Shown here: positions 50,261 through 61,809 of the stretch, piece by piece
Position numbering within the stretch: the first letter of the stretch is position 1
How the letters are laid out: the number at the start of each line of letters is the position of its first letter
NCBI GenBank assembly: GCA_013399875.1
Contig: VXAZ01002496.1
Span: forward strand, 639,119-703,118
Reading direction: 5' to 3'
DNA: 64,000 nt
DNA from: Gymnorhina tibicen
Taxonomy: Eukaryota; Chordata; Aves; Passeriformes; Artamidae
The notes under the pieces: generated by a model
Databases searched by the model: none
Told to the model about the DNA's origin: nothing
The model's input: only the letters and a program-made list of their open reading frames with translations
Position numbers and translations under genes: made by a program

Positions 50261-50466
50261 TAAGCCGGAGGATGCTCACCCGCACGTGCAGCTGCACGAG
50301 CTGAAAACCGAGCCCGTTTCCGTGCCTGCCTGCAGCCACGGCCCGCAAACCACAGGCACCTACGGATGTCACGTACGTCCCTTGGGGGGACGGAGCAGGT
50401 CGTTCTCACAGGCCGGGGTGGCTGCAGAGACCTCCTGCAGCGATGAGGAGCCAGCCCAGCTCCGGG
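50261..50466. other. Small CpG island-like cluster
   Basis: About seventeen CpG dinucleotides in some 205 bases of roughly 64% GC by hand count. The observed/expected ratio is approximately 0.8, flanked on both sides by CpG-poor AT-rich DNA. It holds a CACGTG E-box (50283-50288), a 14-base perfect palindrome CGTGCAGCTGCACG (50285-50298) and CACGTACG. A 147-codon plus frame (50163-50606) spans it but has no domain I recognise. It could be an orphan CpG island (promoter or enhancer), a GC-rich exon or a non-coding RNA start. Confidence 0.5.
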
Positions 50467-50609
50467 CAGTGCTGGTTTCCCTGCTCTTGGACTGGAAGTG
50501 GTGTGGCTGTGCCATCAGCCTCCATGCTGTTCCCTGGCCACTCTCACAGATTCCCGGCTGTAGGCTACGGCATGTGGAGATTTGGTCAGCAGCCAAAAAT
50601 AACTAACGC

Positions 50610-51098
50610 AGGGAATTGAATAAAGAGCGGGTGTTGGCACAGGCACAGATGCACCGGTGGGGAGCTGTCGCTGGAACAGGATTTCCACAGGCAGCTGGTT
50701 CACTGGTGTTTGTCACCAGCTGAATTCCAGCACAGCAGGCAGCTTGCAGGCCTATGGGAGTCACCTTCGGCATCCAAAACTCCCTGATCTGCCCCTCTTA
50801 GTGGCAGCTTTTCCAGCGTGTCCCACGTGAATCTGCATCCAGTATCAAACAGAGTATTAGCCAAACAATTTAGTTGTTATTAGTCAAGTATCTTGCACCT
50901 GGACTGCAAGGTGGGACACTGTGGAGCTCTTATTTTGGGGGGAAGTGTGGTGGCTTAGGTGCTTACAGGGGTTTGTGTGGCTGACATGATAGGCTGCACA
51001 AGTTGGGGCTTGGCAGGGCCTGAAGGCTTCATGGTCAGTAGATGAACTGCCATTATCCAGCTGAGAGTCGACAAAAACACGTTTCCACCCAGTCTAGG
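50610..51098. other. Unique non-coding sequence
   Basis: No gene or repeat recognised. Confidence 0.55.
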
Positions 51099-51100
51099 TT

Positions 51101-51507
51101 CATGGAATCATAGAATGGTTTGGGCTGGAAGGGACTTTTAAAGGCCATCTTGTCCTACCCCCTGCAATGAGCAGAGACATCTTCAACTCGATCAGAATCC
51201 TTAGAGCCCCATCCAATCTGACCCCGAATGTTTCCAGGGATGGGACATCCACCATCTCTGTGGGAAACCTGTGCCAGTGTTCTACCTCCCTCATTATAAA
51301 ATAATTTTATCCTTATATCTAACCTAAATCAACTCTACCTGTCTCACCAGAGCCTTCTCTTTTGTAGGCTGTACAGCCCCCACTCTCTGTTTTCTTAGGA
51401 CAAGTGCTCCAGCCCTCTTAACCACCTTTGTGACCTCCTCTGGACCTGTTTCTACAGGTCCATGTCTTTCATGTGCTGAGGACCCTAGAGCTGGATGCAG
51501 TATATCT
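51101..51507 (-). mobile_element. CR1 LINE, 3'-end fragment, longest copy here
   Basis: The + strand starts with CATGGAATCATAGAATGG, the complement of the terminal ATTCTATG-type repeats of CR1. It then runs in family order through GGGCTGGAAGGGACTT, CCCCATCCAATCTGACC, CAGGGATGGGACATCCAC, AACCTGTGCCAGTG, TATCTAACCTAAATC, GCTCCAGCCCTCTTAACC, TGACCTCCTCTGGACC, ACAGGTCCATGTCTTTC and TAGAGCTGGATGCAGTA. Similarity stops near 51507, so the copy is 5'-truncated at about 407 bases. It may have lost a part around 51345-51385. Confidence 0.95.
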
Positions 51508-51509
51508 CT

Positions 51510-54085
51510 ATTAATATATTTCTGGTCTTTGGATAACACGTTGTCTTAGCTGTTGTCCTGAATGTTGCCTTGATCCAAAGAAGAGCTGCATGTTCTAGCT
51601 GTCCCCAGGATCAGTAATCTGTCTCTGCCATAGTATTACATATTTTGAATATCTCTCCTTGCTTGTTTCAGAGTGATTTCGTGGTCAATCTGCTTTTGAA
51701 GCACCTAAATTAAGGCTTGCTTACAGTTACAGCTTGTACAGTTAAAATGAAGTGCAAACTGGTGTTTGCTTGAACGGAGCTGTCTTTATATGTTCCTGCC
51801 ACACACCCCAGTAAGTTGCCGTTAACTCGTGAAAGGTAAGAGGATGGTAGATCACATGAATGTTATCTCACACTCAGATGTCAGTTCATTCCCCAAAAGC
51901 TGCAGAGTGGCTTAGTGTAAGGATTATTTCCCATCATTTATGGTTTTATTGTTTTCCTTCTCTACCACTGCTTGCATTAATCTTGTATGTCCTATCAGTA
52001 AACCACAGTTCACGAGCTCCTTATCTCAGTTGTCTACATCATATTGGTCTGTGCTGACTCTTGAGTAATGTGCCTAAGGACATTTTAATCATAATTTTAT
52101 GGCACATGAAAGCCATTGCTTCATCGTGTTTATTTCCCATGATTCTGAAGTCATCACAAAAATATTTTATTCGTTTTCTTCTGAGATTTTCAAGCACTGT
52201 CTGTAGCAGTCATATTTTACTTCACCCCGTCATGATGTGCCAACCCCAGAATGTATTGTTTGTTGTATGAACAATTCAGATTGTGAAGATCATGGCTATG
52301 GATCCTGAGAAATGAGTTCAGGGCAGTTGGTGTTTACATCTGCATCTTGTTTCCCTATCTCAGAGTGTGCTGGGGAAAGCCATACTGCTGGATTTGCCCT
52401 TTCTGAGTCAGATCCCTTCTGAAACATTTTTTAGTGTAAGAACTCCAGTAGTGGAATTTCAAGGTGGCAGTTTTATAATCAATCCATAGCCAAAACCAAA
52501 GGACAGTTTCTCAGTTCCTCTTTCCAGCTCTCTTCTCTCCAGAAGGAGAAAAACTTGTCTCGGGATTTCCAGTTGTTCCTGTTGTGATCAGGGCAAAGTC
52601 AAGGTTACTTGGGGATCCTTAAATGTGAACTGGTAGAATTTTCAATCTTTATGAGGTTCAATGTAGGGTAAAACCTGTATTCCCAATGTTTGTAATTTTG
52701 AGAACTGGTCTTGAAGGCTTTCAAACTGTCACATTGTCATGGCTTTTGCCATGATTGTTACACTCATTGCTTTAAATCACTTGACTTGGAGGCTTTTTCC
52801 TGTCTGTTGACCATAAGTTTGTTCTGAATTCAAAGTTTCAAGTAGTGGCTGCTTAAGCAGAGTGGGGAGAGGACCCGTGGTCCTAAGTCAGTGCAGGTGG
52901 TGTGTACACACAGTTGATTTCAGAAACCAAATGGAAATGTGTCAAATTCCATAGCTAAGCTTAGTGGACAAAGCATACCACCTGAGGGCTGAACAAAGAT
53001 GAAACTGTCCGAGGAAGGAGCTTTGGATAGATGAAGTGAAAAAGTTTCACTGCTTTCCTGTGCTATGGAAATACCAAGAACAATTTCCATGTGGAAAAAG
53101 AAAAGATGCTCACCTTTTTTGTCAAAATTCCCCTGAATTAAATACAGTCTTTCAGTTCTCATACTGAAGGCTTTGCCCACAGCAGCCATATTCATGGTGA
53201 CCTGCATATTTTGGAATATTACCAGTAAAGTACCATACCCTTCCACTGGTGGAATTGGGGAGGAGGGGGGTTGCTTCCGTATGTGCCAGGGTTAAAAGCA
53301 ACTTTCTTACACAATGAACACAATTTTACACAATTTTGAGTGTTCACTAAATCCATTGTTAGTCACTTAGAGACATGATTAACATTAAGAATTAGGACAA
53401 AAGAACTGTCTTTCTTGGTTATGCAAACCTCACATCAGAAAAGATGACCCCGTGCGTAACATATCTTTCACATGGTGCATCTTTGTAACTTGTATCTGTA
53501 GTGGTGCAAGAGAAAATTATAGTTTCCCATTTGAAATGAACAGTTTAGCTTTGCCTGTGCATAGAGTAGTTAGTAAATTTTTGTCTCTGAGTGCATTAAA
53601 ACTTAATTTAAAAGACCACAGCAGAAAGAGAAATCGCATTGATTTACTTAATATGGTATTTTCTTGCTGATGGGCTGGTGCTCTGGACACTATGTTCAGA
53701 AGCTGTCAGATGCCTGTGTGGCAGCATCCTTAGCACTGTACTGTGGCTTAGCCCTCACTCAATGCTTTGAGAAGGGTCAGATCCTATTCCCTGTTGACTT
53801 TTGAGGTGGAATGGAAGCACAGATAAGCAGGAGACAAGGCATCACAACTCGTTGTTGGCATGCTGTCCGTTGGCTGCAGCAAGCACCCACCAGGAGGGGT
53901 GTATGTGGAGGTGGCCTCCAAGCATCTCTGCATGGCCCAGCCTAACTCTTATTCCAGCTCTTAGCAGCAAGAATTCACTTCTGTGGTTACATATTTCTGG
54001 GCAAATGAGCTCAAAGTAAGTGACAGTTTTTCAACAGAGGGTACTCTCTGGGAAGTCTGGTGTATACAAATGCCTGCTTTAATTT
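51510..54085. other. Unique non-coding sequence
   Basis: No gene is recognised and frames are at most 108 codons. No named repeat. The sequence right after the CR1 (51540-51720) has no further CR1 similarity I can see. Confidence 0.55.
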
Positions 54086-54090
54086 CACAT

Positions 54091-54126
54091 TGTGTGTGTG
54101 GGGGGGTATGTGTATATATATGTATG
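54091..54126. repeat. TG / G / TA compound simple repeat
   Basis: A short TG run is followed by seven G, then TATG and TATATATA. Low-complexity sequence. Confidence 0.9.
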
Positions 54127-54129
54127 AAC

Positions 54130-57100
54130 TCTATTTAAATCTCTTAATGAAGCTCATAGATCACTCTTGGCCTTGTGTAGCTGTCCCTGTGGCTAGGGTC
54201 AATGGTACTGTGTTGTCCTCTCATGGCTAGAGACCACAAATCTGCAAATGATTTAAATTGCAGAGTTCTGCTTTTTCACTAGACTAGAATTAAAATAATT
54301 AATTACAAATTTATTTTATTTTCAAACTGGAAATCTAGTCTATTTTTGTTCCTTTTCCTTCTGATGTGCAGCTGAGGCAATGAAAATTTGCTTGTAGGTC
54401 TTGTAGTGTTGTGCATTGCAATTAAATTTCATGGTGTGCTTTTATGCTGCAAAACAGTAGTTCTCATTGAATCCATGTCTTTTCTAAATAAAATGAACTT
54501 CATAATTCTCTTGTAATTCCCTGTGCTTCATATAATTGTTAGTATTAAGAAATCTAAACCAGGGATCATTTTGTTGTGTTTATCCATAGAGAATGTGATT
54601 GGAATAGGTACAACTTTACTTTAGGAGCTATAATCACCTGCATGATGCCACAAACACACATCTGTTTGCAGACTGTACCTCAGTGAAGGAAATGGAGTTT
54701 ATTGTTTTTGGTTTATTATTTGGGGGTCTTTCCTATCTAAGCTTTTGACTTGAATCAATTTTGAAGATTTATATTCAATTTCTGTGTCCATCATTGCATA
54801 TAGTGCTGCTTAAGTCAACCAATTAGTTATGTAATGCTGACCCACTGAAACCCTGCCTGGAAGTTTCCAAACACGGTTTGGTTTCTTTCAGTGTGCTTAA
54901 AAGAGAAAAGGCTAAATAAATTCAGCAGATGTGATGTAGCTGGCGAGGCAGTTACAGCTACCTGCTGTATCATTATACGTCCCAGTTGCTTCTGATGGTC
55001 CAGCAGTATTTAGCTTTTTCTAGGGCAGTCAGTTCCCCAAAAATGATTTAAGAATACTTATTTTTCCTTTTTTTTAGTGGTATTTTTTGGTGTGTATGTG
55101 GTTTTTTTCTTTGTTGTTTTGTTTTTTTCCTTTTAGTTCCAGCAGAGTTGTCTCAGCTGTTTCTAAAACCAAGACTGTGGGGGCAGAACTGCTGCGTAGT
55201 TTGTTCCTCAGTCTGGTTTTGGTGCTTGAGTATTTGGTGGAGCTGTGCTTGGAGGTGAAGCAGCTCCACAGGGCGGCCAAGGCACTGATGAGGATTTGTC
55301 TCAGTCCCTGCAAAGGGCACCAGTGGGAAGATGTGAGCCCACAGGGAACGGCATTTATTCAAAGCAGAGGATGGATAAGATGCGGTCGTGTCAAAGTCAT
55401 GCTGGAAACCACACTGAACCACAAAGATAAAATAGCGAGTGTGTTTATTCATTAACTACTGTCTGTTCGGTGCTCTGGAGAAGGCTCTGACATAGAAATG
55501 GTCATATTCCTGTACTACAGGGTTTTTGGTGTTTGTTGGTCTGTGTTGATCTGTGAGCTCCTAGGCAAAACAGAGGAGAAGATTAATAATGCAAAGGTTC
55601 AAGTCTCCAGATTATGCATAAATGAAAACTGTGTTTGACCTTTAACCACTCTGAAAATAAATGTGCAGCCGTTTCTCTCTGGGAAAAGTAATAGAGGTCA
55701 TAATTTTTTAAAAATGTATGAGATATTTTAGGAATAAAACTGTGTATCTTCATATAAAATCCAGAATGTACAAATGCATACTCTGCATGGATTAAAAGGA
55801 ACTATTAGATGTCTGTAAAATAAACTTAAGTCTTTTTCAGATAAACTGGTAGCCATGTAATGAGCTCATGCACATGAACAGGGTTAGTTTGTATTACAGC
55901 TGGGTAGGGAAGAGTGTGTCTATCCGCTCTATAAAACCTGAATTATTTGAAATGGGTTCAGCCAGGCAATCTGTAGGGCAAGCGATCATAAATGTGTGCT
56001 AGCAGCATAGTCTAACCTCTCTTCTTGTAAATTTTTTTCATTGTCTGTAAAGATTTTGCCATATATATATGTATATAGGTTAGCCTTCACTGTTCAGAAC
56101 TGATTTATTGTTGTAGGTGTCTATATATCAAAGGTCTGAATGGTGAAACACATGCTATTAACAGGCAATTTCTATTTAGTAAGCCAAGTGGAATTTTGGA
56201 AGAATGTAAAGGTTACTTTTAGAAAGGACTGTCATCTGGCTGGCATCCAGGGTTTCCAGTCAGTGAAAGTTTTAGGTGAGTATTTGGCTTTAAATACATG
56301 GCAAAACCCCACTGCAGCACATGCTGAACGTTTCTCCTTTACTGAGGGAGGATGGGTACCTTGGTCCCATGCAGGTCATGGCTATCAGTCCCTGAGCTCA
56401 GGTGTTTACAAGTGGGGGATCTCACCTGCTAGGGATACCCCAAGTGATGTCCCAAACCACAGAGAGACTGCAGGGCACATCCTGCTGAGGGCTTGTAGGC
56501 AGTTCAGGAGATTGCCATAATCCTGTGCCGTAAACTTCGTGGGTAGGTGGTTTTTATCCTGCTGTGATAATCCGTTTGCTTTGTGCATCTGTAGCAGGGT
56601 GGGAGGGAGCATAGTAAATTCTTGGAGTGATGGGATACTGCCCTAAAGCCAGTAAATAGCAGCTTGTGTTTCTAAACCATGATTCTTTACTTTCATTAAG
56701 CATGGGCTTTCATGGTGAGGGTGGAGTGGCTAATCTGATAGTCATCTGTGCAAGCAGTTGAAAGGAAATCCTAATTACTTACCCTTTTCTGTGGGCTCCA
56801 CACACTCCAGTTTACCCAAAACTTATTCCTTGGGGGGGCTAACATCCTGACCGTAAGTCAGGGAGAGTTCTGCCAGAGCTGCCTGCATTTTCTTGCTGAA
56901 GCATGGCAACATGGAGCAGCAGTGCAGTTTTGTTCACCTGTCCAGAGGCTCAGGGGTTTCCCTGCAGCCCCTGCACGTCATGTGTTTTCAGGTTTGATGC
57001 CTTACTGACTGCAGACTTAACTAATTTTATTTATTTTATATTTATTTTATTAAAACGCATTCCTAGTACCTTCCCAGAAACCTTTGGGGCTGATGGTTTA

Positions 57101-59970
57101 GTTGTTTGAATTGAAGGATGGTGATGATTTTAGCAGCTTTGTGATACTACGGTAGCATTGCCTGGCCCAGAGTCCAAGATTTTGGCATTCATGGAAGGTG
57201 ACTTACAAAGCAAAGAGCAAGCACCCAGCTCTGCAGGAAGGGGTGTCATTCTCCCATCAACCAGTCACACCACCCTTGTATGGCCAGGTGTTTTCACCAG
57301 TTTGAATTGAAAACCATCCTTACTCCTATTCTGCGTATCAGGTTTGCATCAGTTTTTGCATACATAACTGGCTCCCAAGGGCAAGTGATTGCTCCATAGA
57401 CCCCAGGTGCTTTGTCACACTCCCCTCAATCCTGTTTCCAGCTCCTTCCACCTGGGAAATGGGAAGGGTGCAGTTGGTACCTACAATGGGAATGCCCCGT
57501 GCTCAGTCTCAGCACCGTGTGTCTGCTCTGATGTGTATTATTCATGGAGTTTTGTATAAGCTGATGGTGTTCCAAAGTGAAAGGAGGGATTTTTGGCAAA
57601 CAACTCCTTCTCCTGTAAAAAGCATACTAATCTTTGCAAATATTGAAGCAAATGGAGGAGGTGTTTTTTACGGTTTCCAAAATATTCTTGCCAAGTGCAT
57701 TGTAGAGTATTAGTGCAACTTCTCAGAAATGGAAGCACATGGGTGTTTTTGAAATGGTGTGCCTGACCCTTGAAGGCATCTGGTGCATGGTGCCTGTGCC
57801 AAAAGGATGGTGGCACACAGAGAAGCAACAGAAAATATGCTCATTTGGATCAGGCGTTTTGTGCTGCTTCACTAGAACAGTAGCTGCAGTACCCAGAACA
57901 TGAGCCTGTTTGGATTGTAGGTCTTGCAAAAATGGAAGATGATGTACTTGCGTGGGGTTACTCATTTGCAGTTTGGTACTCAGGCTCTCTTCTCAAGAAG
58001 CCCAAACCAGCATTATTGCAAGAAGCTCGCTGCTCATACATGATAGTGCCTGAAGAGCCGCTGGTGCCTTGTGTCAAGCACTGGAGGAGATTGGTCTGGG
58101 TCAGGAGAGGTGCCATATCGGCAGCGTGGGGCTCTCGGTCGTGCCCACGTCATGGTTTTGAAGGGGAGGGCTTCAGTCCGGGCTGGGCATTTCAGGGGGC
58201 CGACAGTAATGAATGAAGGAAATTACAGGCTCTGGGAAAGCGCATTATAAGCTATGAATCACTGAATCCTCTCTTGTTCTGCTGTTATCAGCTGTCAGGT
58301 CTTTTTCTGCAAAATAAAACCCATTAACGCATTCTTAGTCATTTTTGGTGACTCAAAGGCTTAGACCTTCTTTGAACTCTCAGTCTGGAGGAACTTTTGT
58401 TTGTTTTTAGCCAAACCCATTTTTGCATGAGTTAGTACTCCTGTGCGTGCCCAGAGTCACATTTCTACCAGTGCATGTCCTTTCCTCCTTGAGTATGTGT
58501 CTTACATCTTGCTGCAAGAGGCACTCTCATGGTTACACTGGGTGCCATTAAATCTGCATTTCTCTGAGCTTTCTCACTTGCTGGTACTGCCAACACATTC
58601 ATCGTGATCTTTTCTTCCTTCAGATTCCCTGCGACCTCTCAGCTTCTTGTTGGGTCGCCACACTGAGGGCTGCATGTGGTATATTTATTTGCATGTAGCA
58701 GAGAAGGAATATGATACTGGCGTTTCTAATTTTTTTTTCTTTTTTTTTTTTGTATCTGGATGCCTCCTATCAAAGAGTGAGACAAAACCTTTTTCCACAT
58801 ATCGCTAGTTCCAGGGCAGCATAGCTTAGATCAGGGTAATCTCAAGCTGATGGGTGCTCAACAATGGAATTAATTCACTATGTCAGCTCTAACATCTCCC
58901 TGCCAAAAAAATCACAACTCTCACTGAAACTTTTGTGGTCACTGTGACAGTGGAACAGCGTGACTGAGCAGAGTGTGCTGTCGTGCAATTTTCCTGTTGT
59001 GAAGTTGATAAAATGCCCCTTTGTGGCCAACAGGGAGAGAGCAGTGGTGAAAATCATGGGAAGGTGAAGGCACAGGGTGCACATCAGTGCCCTCACTGGG
59101 GAGCAGCACGGGGATAAAGCTGTGGCACCAGCTGCCTCTCACTGTGCTATCAGCACATGCGTTGGCTGTCCAGCCCATGGATGCAGGCTGGAAAGCAGCA
59201 TCTTTGGCAGTACCACAAAGACCACTATAGGAAACTGGGAAAAGACTTTGGCAATAAGCATGAGGAGATGGATCTCCATTCTTCTCTTGTGGACTGGTTT
59301 GCACCGTGTTCACTGCTTTTGTAGTTTGTTTTTGTGGTGGTTTGGAGGATTTTGAAGTTTAGCAATTCATTTTGGCAAGACTTAAAATTTTCTTTCTCTA
59401 TATCCTAATAAAAATAAATGTAAAGCTGTAGTTGGTGATTTGAGAGCTCAGTTTCTATGTTTAGGGGGATTTAATTTTCTGATTCTTCTTTGTTTTGTAA
59501 TATATAGCCTGAACAATCAAATCCTTCCCACGTTCCACTTGGTTGTGCACCACTTAACTGCTTGGTGCTAGCAGAATATATCCTAATTTAGTTGAATTGT
59601 TGTTACTTGTATGCCATTTTAAGCAGCAGTGATTGCCACTCATTATCATTAGGCAAAAACTATTGCCTTTAGAAGGATCCTAATAAGGAGGACATCCCAG
59701 TTAAGTAGAATGTGCTGTGCTAAGAAACTTTGTTACAAGAAAAGATGCCACAGTTGCGTTTTGTAATATAATTCTATTACCTTGTCTTCCTGTAGCATCT
59801 GCTCTGGTATCTCACAGAGGTGCTCTCTGCTTTGGATGATTTAGTTAGGCTCTCAGTTCTGTAATTTTTAAGCATTATTCATTTGCTCTTCTCCTGTTTT
59901 TTCCAGGAGAGAAAGGGTGATCTCCTGTAGTTAAAATGCATAACTAGAGGCCTTATGGTCTTTTCCTGGT
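54130..59970. other. Long unique AT-rich non-coding stretch
   Basis: No gene is recognised. It includes a T/G-rich low-complexity part at 55060-55135, a TA-rich palindromic run at 56060-56078, a TTTA-rich part at 57020-57052 and a T run at 58730-58751. A mildly CpG-enriched patch lies at 58109-58203 (about seven CpG). Frames reach about 126 codons without any domain. Confidence 0.5.
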
Positions 59971-59974
59971 TTTC

Positions 59975-60110
59975 TCTGACACTCGTTGTTTCACCTTGAA
60001 TCAGTTACTAAACTCTCCTCTGCTTTACTTTCACTTCCTCTATGTATTAGACATGAATACTACCTTACCTGCGCAGTGTCAGTGTCTTGAGGTGAAGTAT
60101 AGAGCTTTTT
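59975..60110 (+). mobile_element. MIR-like ancient SINE fragment
   Basis: The stretch follows MIR core order: GTTTCACCTTGAATCAGTTA, CTAAACTCTCCTCTGC, TTTACTTTCACTTCCTC, then ACATGAATACTACCTTACC and GTCTTGAGGTGAAG. These correspond to 'gtgaccttgggcaagttacttaacctctctg', 'cagtttcctcat', 'ataatagtacctacct' and 'ttgtgaggat'. It is old and diverged, but the core and the following region are colinear over about 130 bases. Confidence 0.55.
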
Positions 60111-60114
60111 AATG

Positions 60115-60985
60115 CCTTTTCATGTCTTTGCGTACTGGGTGGTAAAGATACACCAAGTAGCGTCCCTTTAGTCTCTCGATTCCCATGCCTGCTCCACCCT
60201 TCCTCGTTTGGGCTGCTCTGCCTACTGTAAGACTCCAATTCTGGAAACTTGATCTCACCACCTAGCTTTCCCAAGTGCTTTGCATTTTCCCCATGCAAAG
60301 CCACTCCCTGTTATTTAACCGGGTTGGAATGTGTGGAAAGAAGACACTTCGCTCTTCTTGCCTTGAATTGTTTCCAGGTCATCCGTTAGCTGAAAGCAGT
60401 GGCTGATATGATTAGCTTTAAAGTTTTCCCCGTGGTCTCATTTCTGTAAGGAGAATGTTTTCCATCTGCCTTGCCCATCAGGTGGACAGGCTGAGCCTGG
60501 GAGTGATGGCACAGGTTGTTTCAAACAATAGAGACCATAGAGTTTCTTTCCAGGTGTCAGCTTGGACTGTAGCAGTTTGTGTCGCTTTACGTTCACCAGC
60601 TCTTGTGCACTGGTGTCGGGATGCTGAGCTCAGGGTGCTGGTGATCCCATATCGTCCCTCAAAATCTGCTGAGCACCTGGATGGCATCCTTCTCATGTAC
60701 TCATGGTTGCCATGACTGCAGAGTGTGGGGCCAGGAGAGTTTTTCTGCATGTTGGAATATCAACCATGTGGGGTTTGCACCTAGTCAAGTGTTTTGCTGT
60801 TCCAAAGGCAGCTGGCAATACTTTTGACCCTTTTATTTTTTTTCCCATAGACCTTTATATTGTAGATCTCAAGAATGCTCTCTGATGCTGGAAAGTATTT
60901 TAGTACATGAGCTTGTGGAAGAAAAGGGTTTGGGTTTTTTTTAATTGGATGGTTTGTGAGCTGTTGAACTTCACGTGATTATTTA
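60115..60985. other. Unique non-coding sequence
   Basis: No gene or repeat recognised. Frames are 90 codons or fewer. Confidence 0.55.
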
Positions 60986-60987
60986 TG

Positions 60988-61040
60988 AGAGCAGGAGACT
61001 GGACTCAAAGACTTTCTAGTCCTGTGTTCCCATGTAATAA
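60988..61040 (+). mobile_element. Possible CR1/L3-type LINE 3' tail (tentative)
   Basis: GGAGACTGGACTCAAAGAC, TTTCTAGTCC and TGTGTTCCCATG resemble the sense 3' tail of old CR1/L3 elements ('ggttggactagatgacct..ggtcccttcc..ttctatg'). It is only about 50 bases, so chance similarity is possible. Confidence 0.3.
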
Positions 61041-61044
61041 AATT

Positions 61045-61755
61045 TACAAATTGTGATGACTGAGGGTGTTTCCTACTCCTAAAGGTAGTCGTCCTGGGTA
61101 AGCTTGGCATTTACTTGAGCAATGTAATATGCAACACCACGTATTGGGGACAGCTCAGGGTTAACTACCATTTTCAGGCTCATTTTATGTAGCAATTTGC
61201 CTTATATCTACCCTGCACACTTAAATTCTATAAACTCTTAGTAGGATCCAGTTATTCCTTGCAGTGGGAGTATAAATTCTTTTCCAGATATATACATTTG
61301 CTTAAGATGTAATAGATAAATAAAGAGGGAGGTCAAAGATTATTTGAATTATTTTCTTTTGAAAGTAGAAGCACTTAAAGAAGACTAACAAGAGAGCAGC
61401 AAAGCATTCATGCTTTTATTCAGACTCTATACTGATATAAAGAAGTCTGGCACTCTTTCCAAAGGAATGAATGGTGAAATGTGAAAAAAGTATTTTACGG
61501 TGTTTACAGCACTCATGTTTTTAGTGAAAGCAAACACATTTGTGTTAGGTTTGTGCTAGATTCTTCAGCCATGGATCAGTTTGAATCACATTGTCCAGTA
61601 GCCGTTTTTATTAATTTAATGTCATTGGAAATTTGTTTTGTTTAGAGCGTGGGATTTGAATGCTAAAGGAGAGGGAGGAAGCAAAGAATTTGAAATGTGG
61701 ATGGGTATTGCAGACCCATGAATATAGGCAGTTCAAACTTCTTACTTGTCTTGTT
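61045..61755. other. Unique AT-rich non-coding sequence
   Basis: No gene or repeat recognised. Confidence 0.55.
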
Positions 61756-61763
61756 CTATCACT

Positions 61764-61808
61764 GTATACACACACATATATATATAAAAATATAAAAATA
61801 TATATAAA
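61764..61808. repeat. CA/TA compound microsatellite
   Basis: ATACACACACA passes into TATATATATAAAAATATAAAAATATATATA. Simple AT-rich repeat, likely polymorphic in length. Confidence 0.95.
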
Positions 61809-61809
61809 T

